Of a stretch of DNA of 64,000 nt, positions 31,427 through 40,395 are shown piece by piece. Source of the DNA: Streptomyces sp. NBC_00271 (GTDB lineage: Bacteria > Actinomycetota > Actinomycetes > Streptomycetales > Streptomycetaceae); the NCBI RefSeq assembly GCF_036178845.1, contig NZ_CP108070.1:2108001-2172000 (forward strand), given 5' to 3'. Numbering within the stretch: the first letter of the stretch is position 1; the number at the start of each line of letters is the position of its first letter. A program made the position numbers and the translations under genes. The notes under the pieces are model-generated. The model was not told the DNA's origin and ran no database searches. It saw only the letters and a list, made by a program, of their open reading frames with translations.

Positions 31427-32668
31427 TCAGGAGATCAGCGGGATGTCGTCCGACGGCAGGCCGAGGCGGTCGCGGCCGACACGGCGGGCCAGCGGTTCGG
31501 CCATCGTGGGGCCGAGGTGCGACCAGATCGTGGCGGCGTCCCGGAAGTAGCGCTGCATCCGCGCGCCGTCGCGGGCGTGCCGGGAGCCCGCCGTGCGGAA
31601 GAGGATGCCCTGGAGCGCGTCCCAGGCCAGGCGCCCGGCGGTGACGAAGACGAGCGCGAGCCGGTTGTCGACGGCGGTCGTGAAGGGAGCCCGGCCCGAC
31701 ACGTTGTCGCAGCAGGCCTCCATCCAGTCGTCGGCGGTGGCCCGCAGCGCCGCGTCCGCCGTACGGATCGCGGCCAGCGCCTCCCCCAGGTTGCGCTGGT
31801 AGTCGTGGAGGTCGGCGCGGGTGCGGCCGGGGTCCAGGACGAGCGGGCGTGCGGCGATGATCCGCGCGTACTCGTCGGCGGCCGCGTACGCGGTGCCGAT
31901 CATGAGGGCGGCCAGCTCGCCGTGGAAGAAGCTCGCCGCGCGCCCCGCGTACATGGGATGGCCGTGCAGCTTCGAGCCGAGGGAGCCACCCTCGACGGGC
32001 AGGTCGAGCAGGCTCGCCTCCCGGGTGAAGTGGGCGGGGATGCGGGCCTCGTCGAAGCGGATGCTGTGGGAACCGCTGCCGCGCAGGCCGAGGACGTCCT
32101 GCCAGTCGTCGAGCAGGGTCCAGGCGGAGCGCGGCGCCACGAACAGCACGAGCGGCCCCGGTGGGTCCTCCGGCTTCTCGGGGGCGCGCAGGGTCTGACC
32201 GACGTAGTGGGTGGAGTAAGGGGAGCCGGAGGAATAGGACCAGGTGCCGTCGAGGATCACATGGCCGTCGCCGTCGGGCCGCGCCACCCCGACGGGGGTC
32301 GCGGTGGAGGCGGCCCGGAAGTCGCCCTCGTCGCCGAAGAGTTCGTCCTGTGTCTTCTCCTCGAAGACCGAGGCGACCTGGAGGACATGGGCGGCGGTGA
32401 GAGACAGGGCCCAGCCGGTGGAGGGACAACCGCGCGCGACCTCGGTCACGACGCGGTAGAAGGTCGGCAGGCCGAAGGCGTACCCGCCGTACCTGCGCGG
32501 CTGCAGCATCCGGTAGAAACCGGCGCGCAGGAACTCCTCGTGGGTGTCCTTGGGGTAGATCGTCAGCCGCTCGGTCTCCGGCTGCCGTTCGAGCAGCGCG
32601 GGCCGCATCGCCACGGCCCGCTCGATCACTTCGCGTTCGGTGAGTTCCGGTTCGGGAACGGCGATCAC
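31427..32668 (-). CDS. Acyl-CoA-dehydrogenase-fold flavin-dependent monooxygenase
   Basis: 413 aa. Fold and motifs fit group D flavin monooxygenases such as HsaA and HpaB-type oxygenases: N-terminal helical domain (MRPALLERQPETERLTIYPKDTHEEFLRAGFYRMLQPRRYGGYAF), DGTWSYSSGSPYSTHYV, DVLGLRGSGSHSIRFDEARIP, and the C-terminal helical domain ending in SRHARDGARMQRYFRDAATIWSH. It uses reduced FMN/FAD from a separate reductase, not found nearby. The GTG start is fixed by AGGAGG directly upstream; the longer readings have no site. It is divergent from the fucosidase gene. Substrate unknown. Confidence 0.9.
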   Translation of the reverse strand: MIAVPEPELTEREVIERAVAMRPALLERQPETERLTIYPKDTHEEFLRAGFYRMLQPRRYGGYAFGLPTFYRVVTEVARGCPSTGWALSLTAAHVLQVASVFEEKTQDELFGDEGDFRAASTATPVGVARPDGDGHVILDGTWSYSSGSPYSTHYVGQTLRAPEKPEDPPGPLVLFVAPRSAWTLLDDWQDVLGLRGSGSHSIRFDEARIPAHFTREASLLDLPVEGGSLGSKLHGHPMYAGRAASFFHGELAALMIGTAYAAADEYARIIAARPLVLDPGRTRADLHDYQRNLGEALAAIRTADAALRATADDWMEACCDNVSGRAPFTTAVDNRLALVFVTAGRLAWDALQGILFRTAGSRHARDGARMQRYFRDAATIWSHLGPTMAEPLARRVGRDRLGLPSDDIPLIS

Positions 32669-32934
32669 GGGGCCTCCTGACAGGCGGGACTGTCCGTACG
32701 TGCGGCGATACCAGTGATTGAACACGCAGATCCGCCACGGTGTACCACCGGATAACGCCAAGTACGAGGATCTGTACACCGGTTGAAGTGTCGGCCGGCC
32801 CGCCCGGGGGCGCGAGGAGAGCGCTTTTCTCACTCGTCGGCCAGGGCTTCGAGGCGATGGCCATGGTGAAAACGAACCAGTGATGGTGACCGGAGCCCAC
32901 GCGCCCCGCGGGCCCCGCCGCCTAGCGTGGCCTC

Positions 32935-34197
32935 ATGCCGATGCAACCCTGGTTTCCCGACGCCAAGCTGGGCGTCTTCATCCACTACGGTGTCTACGCC
33001 GTGGGCGGAGCGGCCGAGTCCTGGTCGTTCTACACGGGTGAGATGACCCACGAGCAGTACATGAAACAGCTCGAAGGCTTCACCGCGTCGAAGTACGATC
33101 CGGACGCCTGGGCCGCGCTGTTCGCCCGCATCGGCGCCCGGTACGCGGTCCTCACCACCAAGCACCACGACGGCATCGCCCTCTGGGACACCGGCCACCG
33201 CAGTCTCGACGTCGTCCGGAACACCCCGGCCGGCCGGGACCTGGTCACGGATTTCGTCGACGCGCTGCGCGAGCGGGGGCTGAAGGTCGGGCTCTACTAC
33301 TCGCACTCCGACTGGAACCACCCCGACTACCCCAGCATCCGGCACGTGAGGCCGGGTGAATCGCCGAGTCCCTACTCGCACGCCGAGCCCGGCAAGGAGG
33401 ACCCGGCCGCCTGGGAGCGCTACCTCGCCTACCGCGACGGCCAGGTCGGCGAGTTGATGGACCGTTTCCGCCCCGACCTGCTCTGGTTCGACGGCGAGTG
33501 GGAGCGCACCGAGGAGCAGTGGCGGATGGACGAGCTCGCCGAGCTGATCCTCGCGGGCAACCCCGACGCCGTCCTCAACGCGCGGATGCTCAGCCACGGC
33601 GACTACGCCACCCCCGAGCAGGGCACCCCGCTGCAGGCCCCTCAGGGCCCGTGGGAGCTGTGTCTGACGATCAACGACTCGTGGAGCTACCGGCCGCAGG
33701 ACCGCGACTTCAAGTCGGTGCGCCAGCTGGTGCGCTACTTCACCGAGACGATCGGCATGGGCGGCAATCTGCTGCTCGGCGCCGGGCCCCGCGAGGACGG
33801 GACCATCCCCGAGGAGCAGATCGAACGCCTGGAGGGGCTCGGCGCCTGGATCGGACGGCACACGGACGCGGTGTACGGGACGGTCGCCGGGCTGCCCGCC
33901 GGGCACCACTACGGTCCCAGCACCCTCTCCGCCGACCGGCGCACGCTGTACCTGATCTGCTTCGACGCACCCCGTGACAACGTCTCGCTGCGCGGCCTGC
34001 GCAACGAGGTCAAGCGCGTCACGGTCCTGGGCACCGGCACCCAACTGGGCCACCACGTCACCGGCGGCCTCGACGCCGTCCCGGGCGTCACCTGGATCGA
34101 CGCGCCCGCCGCGGCCGACCTCGACGAGTACGCCACCGTCCTCGCCGTCGAGCTGGAGGGCGAGCTGGACCTCTACCGGGGCACCGGCCGCGACTGA
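32935..34197 (+). CDS. GH29 alpha-L-fucosidase
   Basis: 420 aa, cytoplasmic (no signal peptide). Motifs: WFPDAKLGVFIHYGVYAVGG, TTKHHDGIALWDT (His-His pair 77-78), GLKVGLYYSHSDW, and nucleophile D186 in LLWFDGEWE. MGGNLLLGAGPREDG completes the barrel. It releases L-fucose from oligosaccharides. TAGCGT (32923-32928) ends 6 nt before the ATG and there is no ribosome binding site, so the mRNA is probably leaderless. No fucose transporter or catabolic gene lies beside it. Confidence 0.93.
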   Translation: MPMQPWFPDAKLGVFIHYGVYAVGGAAESWSFYTGEMTHEQYMKQLEGFTASKYDPDAWAALFARIGARYAVLTTKHHDGIALWDTGHRSLDVVRNTPAGRDLVTDFVDALRERGLKVGLYYSHSDWNHPDYPSIRHVRPGESPSPYSHAEPGKEDPAAWERYLAYRDGQVGELMDRFRPDLLWFDGEWERTEEQWRMDELAELILAGNPDAVLNARMLSHGDYATPEQGTPLQAPQGPWELCLTINDSWSYRPQDRDFKSVRQLVRYFTETIGMGGNLLLGAGPREDGTIPEEQIERLEGLGAWIGRHTDAVYGTVAGLPAGHHYGPSTLSADRRTLYLICFDAPRDNVSLRGLRNEVKRVTVLGTGTQLGHHVTGGLDAVPGVTWIDAPAAADLDEYATVLAVELEGELDLYRGTGRD

Positions 34198-34512
34198 CGG
34201 AGGCACCGCGTCAAGGGAGTGCGGCGGCAGAACGGGGTGCGCACCCAGTCGGCGTTGGTCCGACCCGGGACGGTCACCACACCGCCGAGGACGACGTGGC
34301 GCAGCCGCCCGCACGTCCGCCGGGCCGACGCGGTGATCGCTGCGGTGGTGCTGACCGTGGACGTACCTTCCCGGTGTACTCGCCGTTCGCTCAGGGAGAG
34401 GGCGGAACGGCCCACCGGGATGCCTGGGGGCGGTGGCTGTTCAGGTGACGTTCAGGTCGGGGGACGGACGCCGCGGCTCACACCGTGGGGCGCGGCCGGT
34501 GCGCTGCCGGAG
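34198..34512. other. Gene-poor spacer after the fucosidase gene
   Basis: About 315 nt without a supportable gene. Short open frames exist on both strands but lack a ribosome binding site and normal codon bias. No repeat or strong hairpin was noticed. Confidence 0.5.
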
Positions 34513-34710
34513 TCAGCTCGTTTCCGCCGCGCGGCAGGCTCCGCACGTGATGTGGCGGGCCGGCTTCTCGTGGGTGGCCCGGCCGGTTCCGGTGATGTCC
34601 TGGGTCGGCGGGTGACTTTCGTGCACATGTGTGCGACAGAGCGCTGCGCCGCAGCGGATGCATACGGCGACCGCGGGACCGGGGGTGCCGGGGCAGTCGT
34701 AACAGTTCAT
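34513..34710 (-). CDS. DUF2180-type small zinc-ribbon protein
   Basis: 65 aa: MNCYDCPGTPGPAVAVCIRCGAALCRTHVHESHP...HITCGACRA. Three Cys pairs (CYDC, CIRC, CGAC) plus further Cys and His residues suggest one or two zinc-binding knuckles. It matches the DUF2180 family of short actinobacterial and archaeal proteins. The ATG has GAGGTGAGG immediately upstream, so the start is well supported; a longer in-frame extension is not needed. Divergent from the PAS-SpoIIE phosphatase. Function unknown. Confidence 0.85.
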   Translation of the reverse strand: MNCYDCPGTPGPAVAVCIRCGAALCRTHVHESHPPTQDITGTGRATHEKPARHITCGACRAAETS

Positions 34711-34886
34711 GTCCTCACCTCGTTGTTCTTTGGTGAGCACGGCCCTGTTGGGGGCGCTGTGATCCATCCTCCATCATCCTTGCGAACATCGCCTGGCAAG
34801 AGAACCCGGCCACGAGCCGTGCGCTCGGGCGGGCGGGAAACGGTCACCGTGTCGCATCGGACCAGGGGGCGGAGTAGACATGGGAC

Positions 34887-36170
34887 ATGAGTGACAGTGA
34901 TGCGCCGGCCGAAAGAGGCGGCCGGGGCATCGGCATCGACTACGCGGAGGTCTTCCGGGCCCTGCCCAGTCCCGTGCTGCTGCTCACGCCCGACATGGTG
35001 GCGGTCGACGCCAATCGGGCCTACGAGAGGGTCTCCGGACGGAGCCTCGCGGAGTTGGTCGGCCGGTGCGTCTTCGACGTGTTTCCCGACAACCCCACCG
35101 ACCCCCGGGCCAGTGGTGCTCAGGCGCTGCGCGCCTCGCTGGAGCGGGTGGTGGCCACCGGCGGGCCGGACAGCATGGCCCTGCAGAAGTACTCCGTGGA
35201 CCTGCCCGAACGGCCCGGCGTGTTCGAGGAGCGCTACTGGAGCACCGTCAACATCCCTCTCCTCGACGCCGACGGCCGGGTGTCACTCATCGTCCACCGC
35301 GTCGAGGAGGTCACCGCGCTGATACGCGCCCGGCGGGCGCTCGGCGCCGCTCCGGAGGTGCCCCTCACCGTCGAGGACGCGATGACCGCCGATCTGCTGA
35401 ACCGCTCCCTGGAACTGGAGGAACTCAACGAGGAGTTGCGCAAGGCCCACGCCCGCGCGCACGAGGTCGCCGTCACCCTGCAGCGCGCCATGCTGCCGAG
35501 TACGACGCTGCCGGACCGACCCGGGGTGGCCGTGCGCTACCGGCCCGCGACCAGCTTCCTCAACGTGTGCGGCGACTGGTACGACCTGATCGACCTCGAC
35601 GCGCGACGGCTGGCCGTGGCGGTCGGTGACGTGGTGGGGCACGGTCTGGAGGCGGCCGGGACCATGGGCCAGCTGCGCAGCGCCCTGAGCGCGGCGATCC
35701 GCGCCACCGGGCGGCCCGCCACCGCCCTCACCACCCTCGCGGCGCACGCCTACACCGTCGACGGCGCGCTCGCGACGACCGCCGTCCAGGTCGTCATCGA
35801 CCGCACCGCCCTCACCGTCACCTACAGTCGCGCCGGGCATCCGCCGCCTCTGCTGGCCCACGGCGACGGCTCCGTCGAGGTGCTGGACTCAGCCACCGAC
35901 CCGCCCCTGGGAGCGGGCGACGACTCCCTTCCCCGCTGCGAGTCGACGGTGGGCTACGGTCCCGGGAGCACCCTCGTCCTCTACACCGACGGTCTGATCG
36001 AGCGGCGGGGCGAGGACATCTACGCCGGTCTGGACCGCCTCGCCCACAGCGTCGAACGCCATCACCTGCTCGGCCCCGAACTCCTCGCCGACGCCGTGCT
36101 GGCCGATCTCGTCCCCGCACCTCGGCGCGGCCCCGACGACGACATCGCGCTCGTCGTCGTCCGGCTGTGA
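34887..36170 (+). CDS. PAS-domain PP2C-type (SpoIIE) phosphatase
   Basis: 427 aa. Residues about 18-145 form a PAS sensor (IDYAEVFRALPSPVLLLTPDMVAVDANRAYERVSGRSLAELVGR), then a coiled-coil linker (LNRSLELEELNEELRKAHARAHEVAVTLQRAMLP), then a SpoIIE/RsbU-type phosphatase domain with CGDWYDLIDLDARRLAVAVGDVVGHGLEAA and VLYTDGLIERRGEDI supplying the metal-binding Asp residues. Such enzymes dephosphorylate anti-sigma-factor antagonists. No RsbW-like ATPase domain is fused. TAGACA ends 6 nt before the ATG, again suggesting a leaderless mRNA. Confidence 0.95.
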   Translation: MSDSDAPAERGGRGIGIDYAEVFRALPSPVLLLTPDMVAVDANRAYERVSGRSLAELVGRCVFDVFPDNPTDPRASGAQALRASLERVVATGGPDSMALQKYSVDLPERPGVFEERYWSTVNIPLLDADGRVSLIVHRVEEVTALIRARRALGAAPEVPLTVEDAMTADLLNRSLELEELNEELRKAHARAHEVAVTLQRAMLPSTTLPDRPGVAVRYRPATSFLNVCGDWYDLIDLDARRLAVAVGDVVGHGLEAAGTMGQLRSALSAAIRATGRPATALTTLAAHAYTVDGALATTAVQVVIDRTALTVTYSRAGHPPPLLAHGDGSVEVLDSATDPPLGAGDDSLPRCESTVGYGPGSTLVLYTDGLIERRGEDIYAGLDRLAHSVERHHLLGPELLADAVLADLVPAPRRGPDDDIALVVVRL

Positions 36171-36197
36171 GCCGTCCGGCCCCCGGTCCCCCCGCCC

Positions 36198-36671
36198 TCA
36201 GGTCGCGGGGTCGAACCACGTGGGCGCGTCCGACAGGGCCTGCTTGATCCGGAACATCGCGAACTCGTTCAGCTCGGGCAACGCGTCGACCGCGAACCAG
36301 CCGACGTCCAACGACTCGTCGTCGTTGACCCTCGCCTCACCGCCGACGGCCCGGCACCGGAACGTGGTGTCCATGTACTGGCAGGTGTCGCCGTTCTCGT
36401 AGGTGACCCGCTCCAGGGCCTGGACCAGCACCACGCGCTCGACGACGCAGCGCACGTTGGTCTCCTCGAACACCTCCCGCACGGCGCAGGCCGCGGGCTG
36501 CTCGCCCGGGTCCGGAATGCCGCCGATGATCGACCACTTCCGGGTGTCGGTGCGCCGGCCCAGCAGCACTCTGCCCTCGTCGTCGAAGACGATGGCGGTG
36601 ACTCCGGGGAGCCAGAGCAGCTGGTGGCCGGCCGAGGCCCGGATGGTGCGGATGAAGTCAGGAGTAGCCAT
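36198..36671 (-). CDS. NUDIX hydrolase
   Basis: 157 aa. The Nudix box is GGIPDPGEQPAACAVREVFEETNV, with the REVFEE catalytic core intact and Asn where the motif usually has Gly. The preceding VTAIVFDDEGRVLLGRRTDTRKWSI is typical of enzymes acting on nucleoside diphosphate derivatives. Substrate cannot be told. Convergent with the phosphatase gene, 27 nt apart. Confidence 0.93.
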   Translation of the reverse strand: MATPDFIRTIRASAGHQLLWLPGVTAIVFDDEGRVLLGRRTDTRKWSIIGGIPDPGEQPAACAVREVFEETNVRCVVERVVLVQALERVTYENGDTCQYMDTTFRCRAVGGEARVNDDESLDVGWFAVDALPELNEFAMFRIKQALSDAPTWFDPAT

Positions 36672-36711
36672 GGAGCGACCCTAACGGCCGGATTCCGTCA
36701 TCCGGCCGGGG

Positions 36712-38340
36712 TCAGGCGAGATCGCCAGGAACGGCGCCGTTGCGGCGCCCGCGGACCACCGTCGTACCCGCCCAGCCGAGACCGCCCACCGCGACCGCCA
36801 CCAGCAGCATCTCCGGCAGGATGCCGAGCCGCGTGGCGGGGGTCTCGGAGGAGCGCAGCGGCACCTTCTGGACCAGCGAGTCCGCCACGAACATCCCGGT
36901 CCGCTGGGTGATCCTCCCGTCCGGCATGATCACGGCGCTGACGCCGCTGGTCACCGGCACCGTGACGGTACGGCTGTGCTCGACGGCGCGGACGCGGGAC
37001 ATGGCGAGCTGCTGATAGGTCATCTCGCTGCGGTCGAAGGTCGCGTTGTTGCTCGGCACCGAGATCAGCTGCGCGCCGTCGGTCACGGTGCTGCGCACGG
37101 CCCAGTCGAAGGCGGCCTCGTAGCAGGTGACCAGCCCGACCCTGGAGCCGTCCATGGTGAACACGCCCGGCTTGTGGCCCCGGCTGAAGTCCTGGCGGAC
37201 CATCGAGGTCCAGTTCTTGTTGATCGCGCCGAGCAGTGAACGCAGCGGAAGGTACTCGCCGAAGGGCTGGACCTGTCGCTTGTCGTACGTGTCGAGGGGG
37301 CCCTTGACCGGGTCCCACAGGATCTGCTCGTTGTAGAGCTTGCCGTCGCGCTCCACGACGCCACCGACCGAGATGGGCGCGCCGATGGCCTTGGCGGCGT
37401 TGTCGATCACGAGGCGGGCGTCGGCGTTGGTGAAGGGGTCGACGTCGGAGGAGTTCTCCGGCCACAGCACGAAGTCGGGCCGGGCGACCTTGCCCGCCTT
37501 CACCTCGGCGGCCAGCCGCTCGGTCTCCCGGGCGTGGTAGTCGAGCACCGCGCGCCGCTGGGCATTGAAGTCGAGACCCGCGCGCGGCACATTGCCCTGG
37601 ATGACGGCGACGGTCGCCGTGCCGTTCTCGGCCTTGTCGCTCACCAGCGACCGCGCCGCGAGCGCCCCGACCACGGGGACGGCAACGCTCAGCAGCGCCG
37701 CCGCGGCGGCCCCTCGGCGTACGACACCGGTGCGCCGGCCCTCGACGACCTGGCGTACGACCTCGTACAGCCCGAAACCGCAGAGCACGACCGCGAAGCC
37801 GAGCACCGGGGTGCCGCCCACCGCGGCCAGCGGAAGGAAGATGCCGTCCGCCTGGCCGAAAGCGACTTTGCCCCAGGGGAAGCCGCCGAACGGCGCACGC
37901 GCGCGTGCCGCCTCGCCCGCGATCCAGACCGCCGCCGCCCACAGCGGCCAGCCGGGCAGCCGGGAGACAAGGGTGATGCCCGCGCCGACGAGCGCCACGT
38001 ACACCGCTTCCACTGCGACGAGTGCCACCCACGGGCCGGGGCCGACCTCGACACCGGTCCACACGAGCAGCGGCAGCAGGAAGCCGAGGCCGAACAGATA
38101 GCCGAGCCCGAGGCCCGCCTTCCAGGAGCGACCGCGCAGAAGCCAACCGAAGACCGCGAAGGCCGGCAGGGCCAGCCACGAGACGGTGCGCGGCGGGAAA
38201 CTGACGTAGAGCAGCACTCCGGAGAGCGCCGCGGCGGCGGCCGGAGCGTATCGCCGAGCCAGTCTGGCCCCGCGCGATGCGGGCGCGGCCTGGGGTTCGA
38301 GCTGATCCGGCTCGTCTACGGAAGTTGCGGTGGCGGTCAC
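36712..38340 (-). CDS. lnt: Apolipoprotein N-acyltransferase
   Basis: 542 aa. An N-terminal bundle of membrane helices (about 30-230) is followed by a nitrilase-like domain facing outward and a C-terminal helix. The Glu-Lys-Cys triad is visible: E295 in VLWPENSSD, K354 in YDKRQVQPFGEYLP and C406 in GLVTCYEAAF. It adds the third acyl chain to lipoproteins. The GTG start is preceded at 6 nt by TACACT (38347-38352), indicating a leaderless transcript; the longer upstream reading is not supported. Confidence 0.95.
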   Translation of the reverse strand: MTATATSVDEPDQLEPQAAPASRGARLARRYAPAAAAALSGVLLYVSFPPRTVSWLALPAFAVFGWLLRGRSWKAGLGLGYLFGLGFLLPLLVWTGVEVGPGPWVALVAVEAVYVALVGAGITLVSRLPGWPLWAAAVWIAGEAARARAPFGGFPWGKVAFGQADGIFLPLAAVGGTPVLGFAVVLCGFGLYEVVRQVVEGRRTGVVRRGAAAAALLSVAVPVVGALAARSLVSDKAENGTATVAVIQGNVPRAGLDFNAQRRAVLDYHARETERLAAEVKAGKVARPDFVLWPENSSDVDPFTNADARLVIDNAAKAIGAPISVGGVVERDGKLYNEQILWDPVKGPLDTYDKRQVQPFGEYLPLRSLLGAINKNWTSMVRQDFSRGHKPGVFTMDGSRVGLVTCYEAAFDWAVRSTVTDGAQLISVPSNNATFDRSEMTYQQLAMSRVRAVEHSRTVTVPVTSGVSAVIMPDGRITQRTGMFVADSLVQKVPLRSSETPATRLGILPEMLLVAVAVGGLGWAGTTVVRGRRNGAVPGDLA

Positions 38341-38593
38341 CCGGGGAGTGTACGGCGCGTGACCTGGGCGCCGACAGCACGGTCCGCACCCTGAACCTCC
38401 CGGCGCCCGGGGGTCGTCCGTCCGCTCCGCGGACCGTCGCGTGCCCGCCTGACGCACCGTTCCTGCGCAACTCATCCACAAACCGGCGCATCAGCCGTTA
38501 CGGTGTGCCCGAGCCTCTGACGTGCGGCCGGATGCGGCCGTGGCGGTCGGGGCCCGGCACAGGTCGGGGGGCGACGGGGTGGGGTCCACGGGG

Positions 38594-39667
38594 ATGAGGT
38601 CTGCGGCCGGTTCGGCGGCCGAAGGCGAGAGACGAAACGTTTCGGACGCCATGGGTGTGATCGTGCTCGGGGCCTGCGCGGTGTGGGCCCTGATCACGGC
38701 GACCGCGCACGACGGGCGGCCCGAGGGCGTGCTCCTGGCCGTGCTCGCCGTGGCAGCCGGGTATGCCTCGGGCCGGATCCTCGGCGCTCTCCTGCCGGTC
38801 GCGGCGCCGTGTGCCGGGGCCCTCGCCGGACTGGGCCTCGCGCTCACCGCCGCGCACACCACCCCGGGCCCGCAGCTCACGACGCCACTCGGGCACGGCG
38901 GCGCCACGGCCGCACTGCTCGCCCTGTCCACCGGTGCGGCGTGCTGCGCGGCCTGGGCGGCACGCAGCCCTGCGCAGCGGCTCGCGCTGCGTCTGCTCGC
39001 CGTCGGGATCGTGGTGAGCGCGGCGGTGCTCGGCTCGACCACGGGATGCGCCGCCGGCGCCGGGGTGCTGCTGTGCTCGCTCGCCGCCGACCGCATGCGC
39101 CGCCGCGCCCTCGGACTCGGGGGTCTCGCGCTCGCCGCGGCGCTGGTGACGGGCGCGACCTGGGCGGTCGCGGAGAACGTGCTTCCGGACGGTCTGACCG
39201 CTTCCCTGGAGGGGCAGCTCACCGAGCACCGGGTCCTGCTCTGGCGCGACGCGCTCCACCTGGCCGGACACCATCCCGCCCTCGGCGTGGGGCCCGGGCG
39301 GTACGGGGAACTCAGTCCGACGGTCGCGCAGTCGCTGCCGCCCGACGGCAAGCCCCACTCGGCACCCTGGCAGCAGGCGGCCGAACAGGGTCTGGTCGGC
39401 GTCGCGCTGCTCGCCGCGGTCTTCTGCTGGGTCCTCCATTCACTGTGGCGTTCGCCGCGGTCCACGACGATCGCGCTGACGGCGGGCGCGGCCCTCACGG
39501 CGCTGGCCGTGATCGCCTCGCTGGGCAACGCGCTGAGCTTCACCACGGTGACGGCGGGTGCGGGGCTGCTCGCGGGGCTCGCGACGGCACGACCCCTGGC
39601 CGACGAGGACCTGGAGAGCGTCCTGAACACGGGAGACCAAACCCCGAGGAACCGGCTGGAGCCGTGA
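38594..39667 (+). CDS. O-antigen-ligase-like (Wzy_C) polytopic membrane protein
   Basis: About 357 aa with 9-10 hydrophobic helices. The ligase-family loop reads LTEHRVLLWRDALHLAGHHPALGVGPGRYGELSPTVAQ, with the Arg and the HPxxGVGxG pattern of WaaL/Wzy_C proteins. Streptomyces lack lipopolysaccharide, so the acceptor is unknown; it may join or polymerise a surface glycan. The start is uncertain: ATG 38594 is used, GTG 38639 and ATG 38651 are shorter options and an ATG at 38522 is longer. Divergent from lnt. Confidence 0.8.
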   Translation: MRSAAGSAAEGERRNVSDAMGVIVLGACAVWALITATAHDGRPEGVLLAVLAVAAGYASGRILGALLPVAAPCAGALAGLGLALTAAHTTPGPQLTTPLGHGGATAALLALSTGAACCAAWAARSPAQRLALRLLAVGIVVSAAVLGSTTGCAAGAGVLLCSLAADRMRRRALGLGGLALAAALVTGATWAVAENVLPDGLTASLEGQLTEHRVLLWRDALHLAGHHPALGVGPGRYGELSPTVAQSLPPDGKPHSAPWQQAAEQGLVGVALLAAVFCWVLHSLWRSPRSTTIALTAGAALTALAVIASLGNALSFTTVTAGAGLLAGLATARPLADEDLESVLNTGDQTPRNRLEP

Positions 39668-39679
39668 TCTCCGCGCCGC

Positions 39680-40225
39680 TCAGATGACCGCGCCGGGCGT
39701 GGCCGGCCGCAGCCGGTCCCGGATGATCCGGACCATCGCCTCCGCGTTGTCCACCGTGATGGTGAACGTGTGTCCGTCGCCGAGCTGCAGCACCACGCCC
39801 TCGCCGCGCCGGACGATGACCGCGGTGCCCTTGTCGGGACGCCAGCGATAGCCCCAGCCGCCCCACTGCCGCGGGGTGACCCGGGGGGCGAAGTCGGCGC
39901 CGACGACACTCGAGAGCGGAATACGTCGGCGGGGCAGACCGATGTGGCCGCACCGGACTTCGAGGCAGTCCTTGTCGACCTTCACGGCGACATGCACGAA
40001 GGCGAGCGTGCCGAACATGATGAGCAGTCCCGCCGCGATGCACCCGACGACGGACATGGCCAGTGCCGCGACACCCGACGTCCACGTCGAGTCGACGGCC
40101 AGTTCGACACCCAGCGCGATACAGGCGGCCCCGCCTATGGCGGGCAGCCACTGGACGCGATTGGTCGCACTCCCGGTCCAGACTTCGGGGTGCGAGAAGT
40201 TTTCGCGGCGGAGGTGGTCCCTCAT
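39680..40225 (-). CDS. Membrane PH-domain (bPH) protein
   Basis: 181 aa. Two hydrophobic helices (about 25-75: WLPAIGGAACIALGVELAV and SGVAALAMSVVGCIAAGLLIMFGTLAFV) are followed by a bacterial PH-like domain (VAVKVDKDCLEVRCGHIGLPRRRIPLSSVVGADFAPRVTPRQWGGWGYRWRPDKGTAVIVRRGEGVVLQLGDGHTFTITVDNAEAMVRIIRD). Common in streptomycetes; role unknown. TAGTCT (40233-40238) ends 7 nt before the ATG, suggesting a leaderless transcript. It converges with the ligase-like gene, 12 nt apart. Confidence 0.85.
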   Translation of the reverse strand: MRDHLRRENFSHPEVWTGSATNRVQWLPAIGGAACIALGVELAVDSTWTSGVAALAMSVVGCIAAGLLIMFGTLAFVHVAVKVDKDCLEVRCGHIGLPRRRIPLSSVVGADFAPRVTPRQWGGWGYRWRPDKGTAVIVRRGEGVVLQLGDGHTFTITVDNAEAMVRIIRDRLRPATPGAVI

Positions 40226-40319
40226 GTTTAAGAGACTACTCAGGTTCCGCACCGCGGGCACCGGGTCGCGAAGGGTCACTGCTCCGGGTGGGCGCGCGGC
40301 GCACGCGGGGCGTTCGGGC

Positions 40320-40385
40320 GGTGACGGACGGTCGCCGTTCGCAGGCCTCCGCCCGGCGGCCGTGGTGACGGACGGTCGCCGCTCG
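40320..40385. repeat. 22-bp direct repeat beyond the glutamate racemase stop
   Basis: Copies 40320-40341 and 40364-40385 match at 21 of 22 positions (core GGTGACGGACGGTCGCCG) with a 44-bp period. They lie 11 nt beyond the racemase stop. The setting parallels the other 3'-end duplications in the window. Confidence 0.85.
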
Positions 40386-40395
40386 GCGGCACCAG

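Noticed and set aside
32733..32785. GTGTAC and CCGG motifs between the monooxygenase and fucosidase genes as an operator
   Set aside because: The similarity is short and imperfect, without clear dyad symmetry, so I do not list it as a site.
31395..32900. 501-codon minus-strand frame
   Set aside because: It is a shifted frame of the flavin monooxygenase, which has the conserved sequence and the AGGAGG-preceded start.
34173..34415. 80-codon minus-strand frame after the fucosidase gene
   Set aside because: No ribosome binding site at any start, no recognisable motif, and it overlaps the end of the fucosidase gene.
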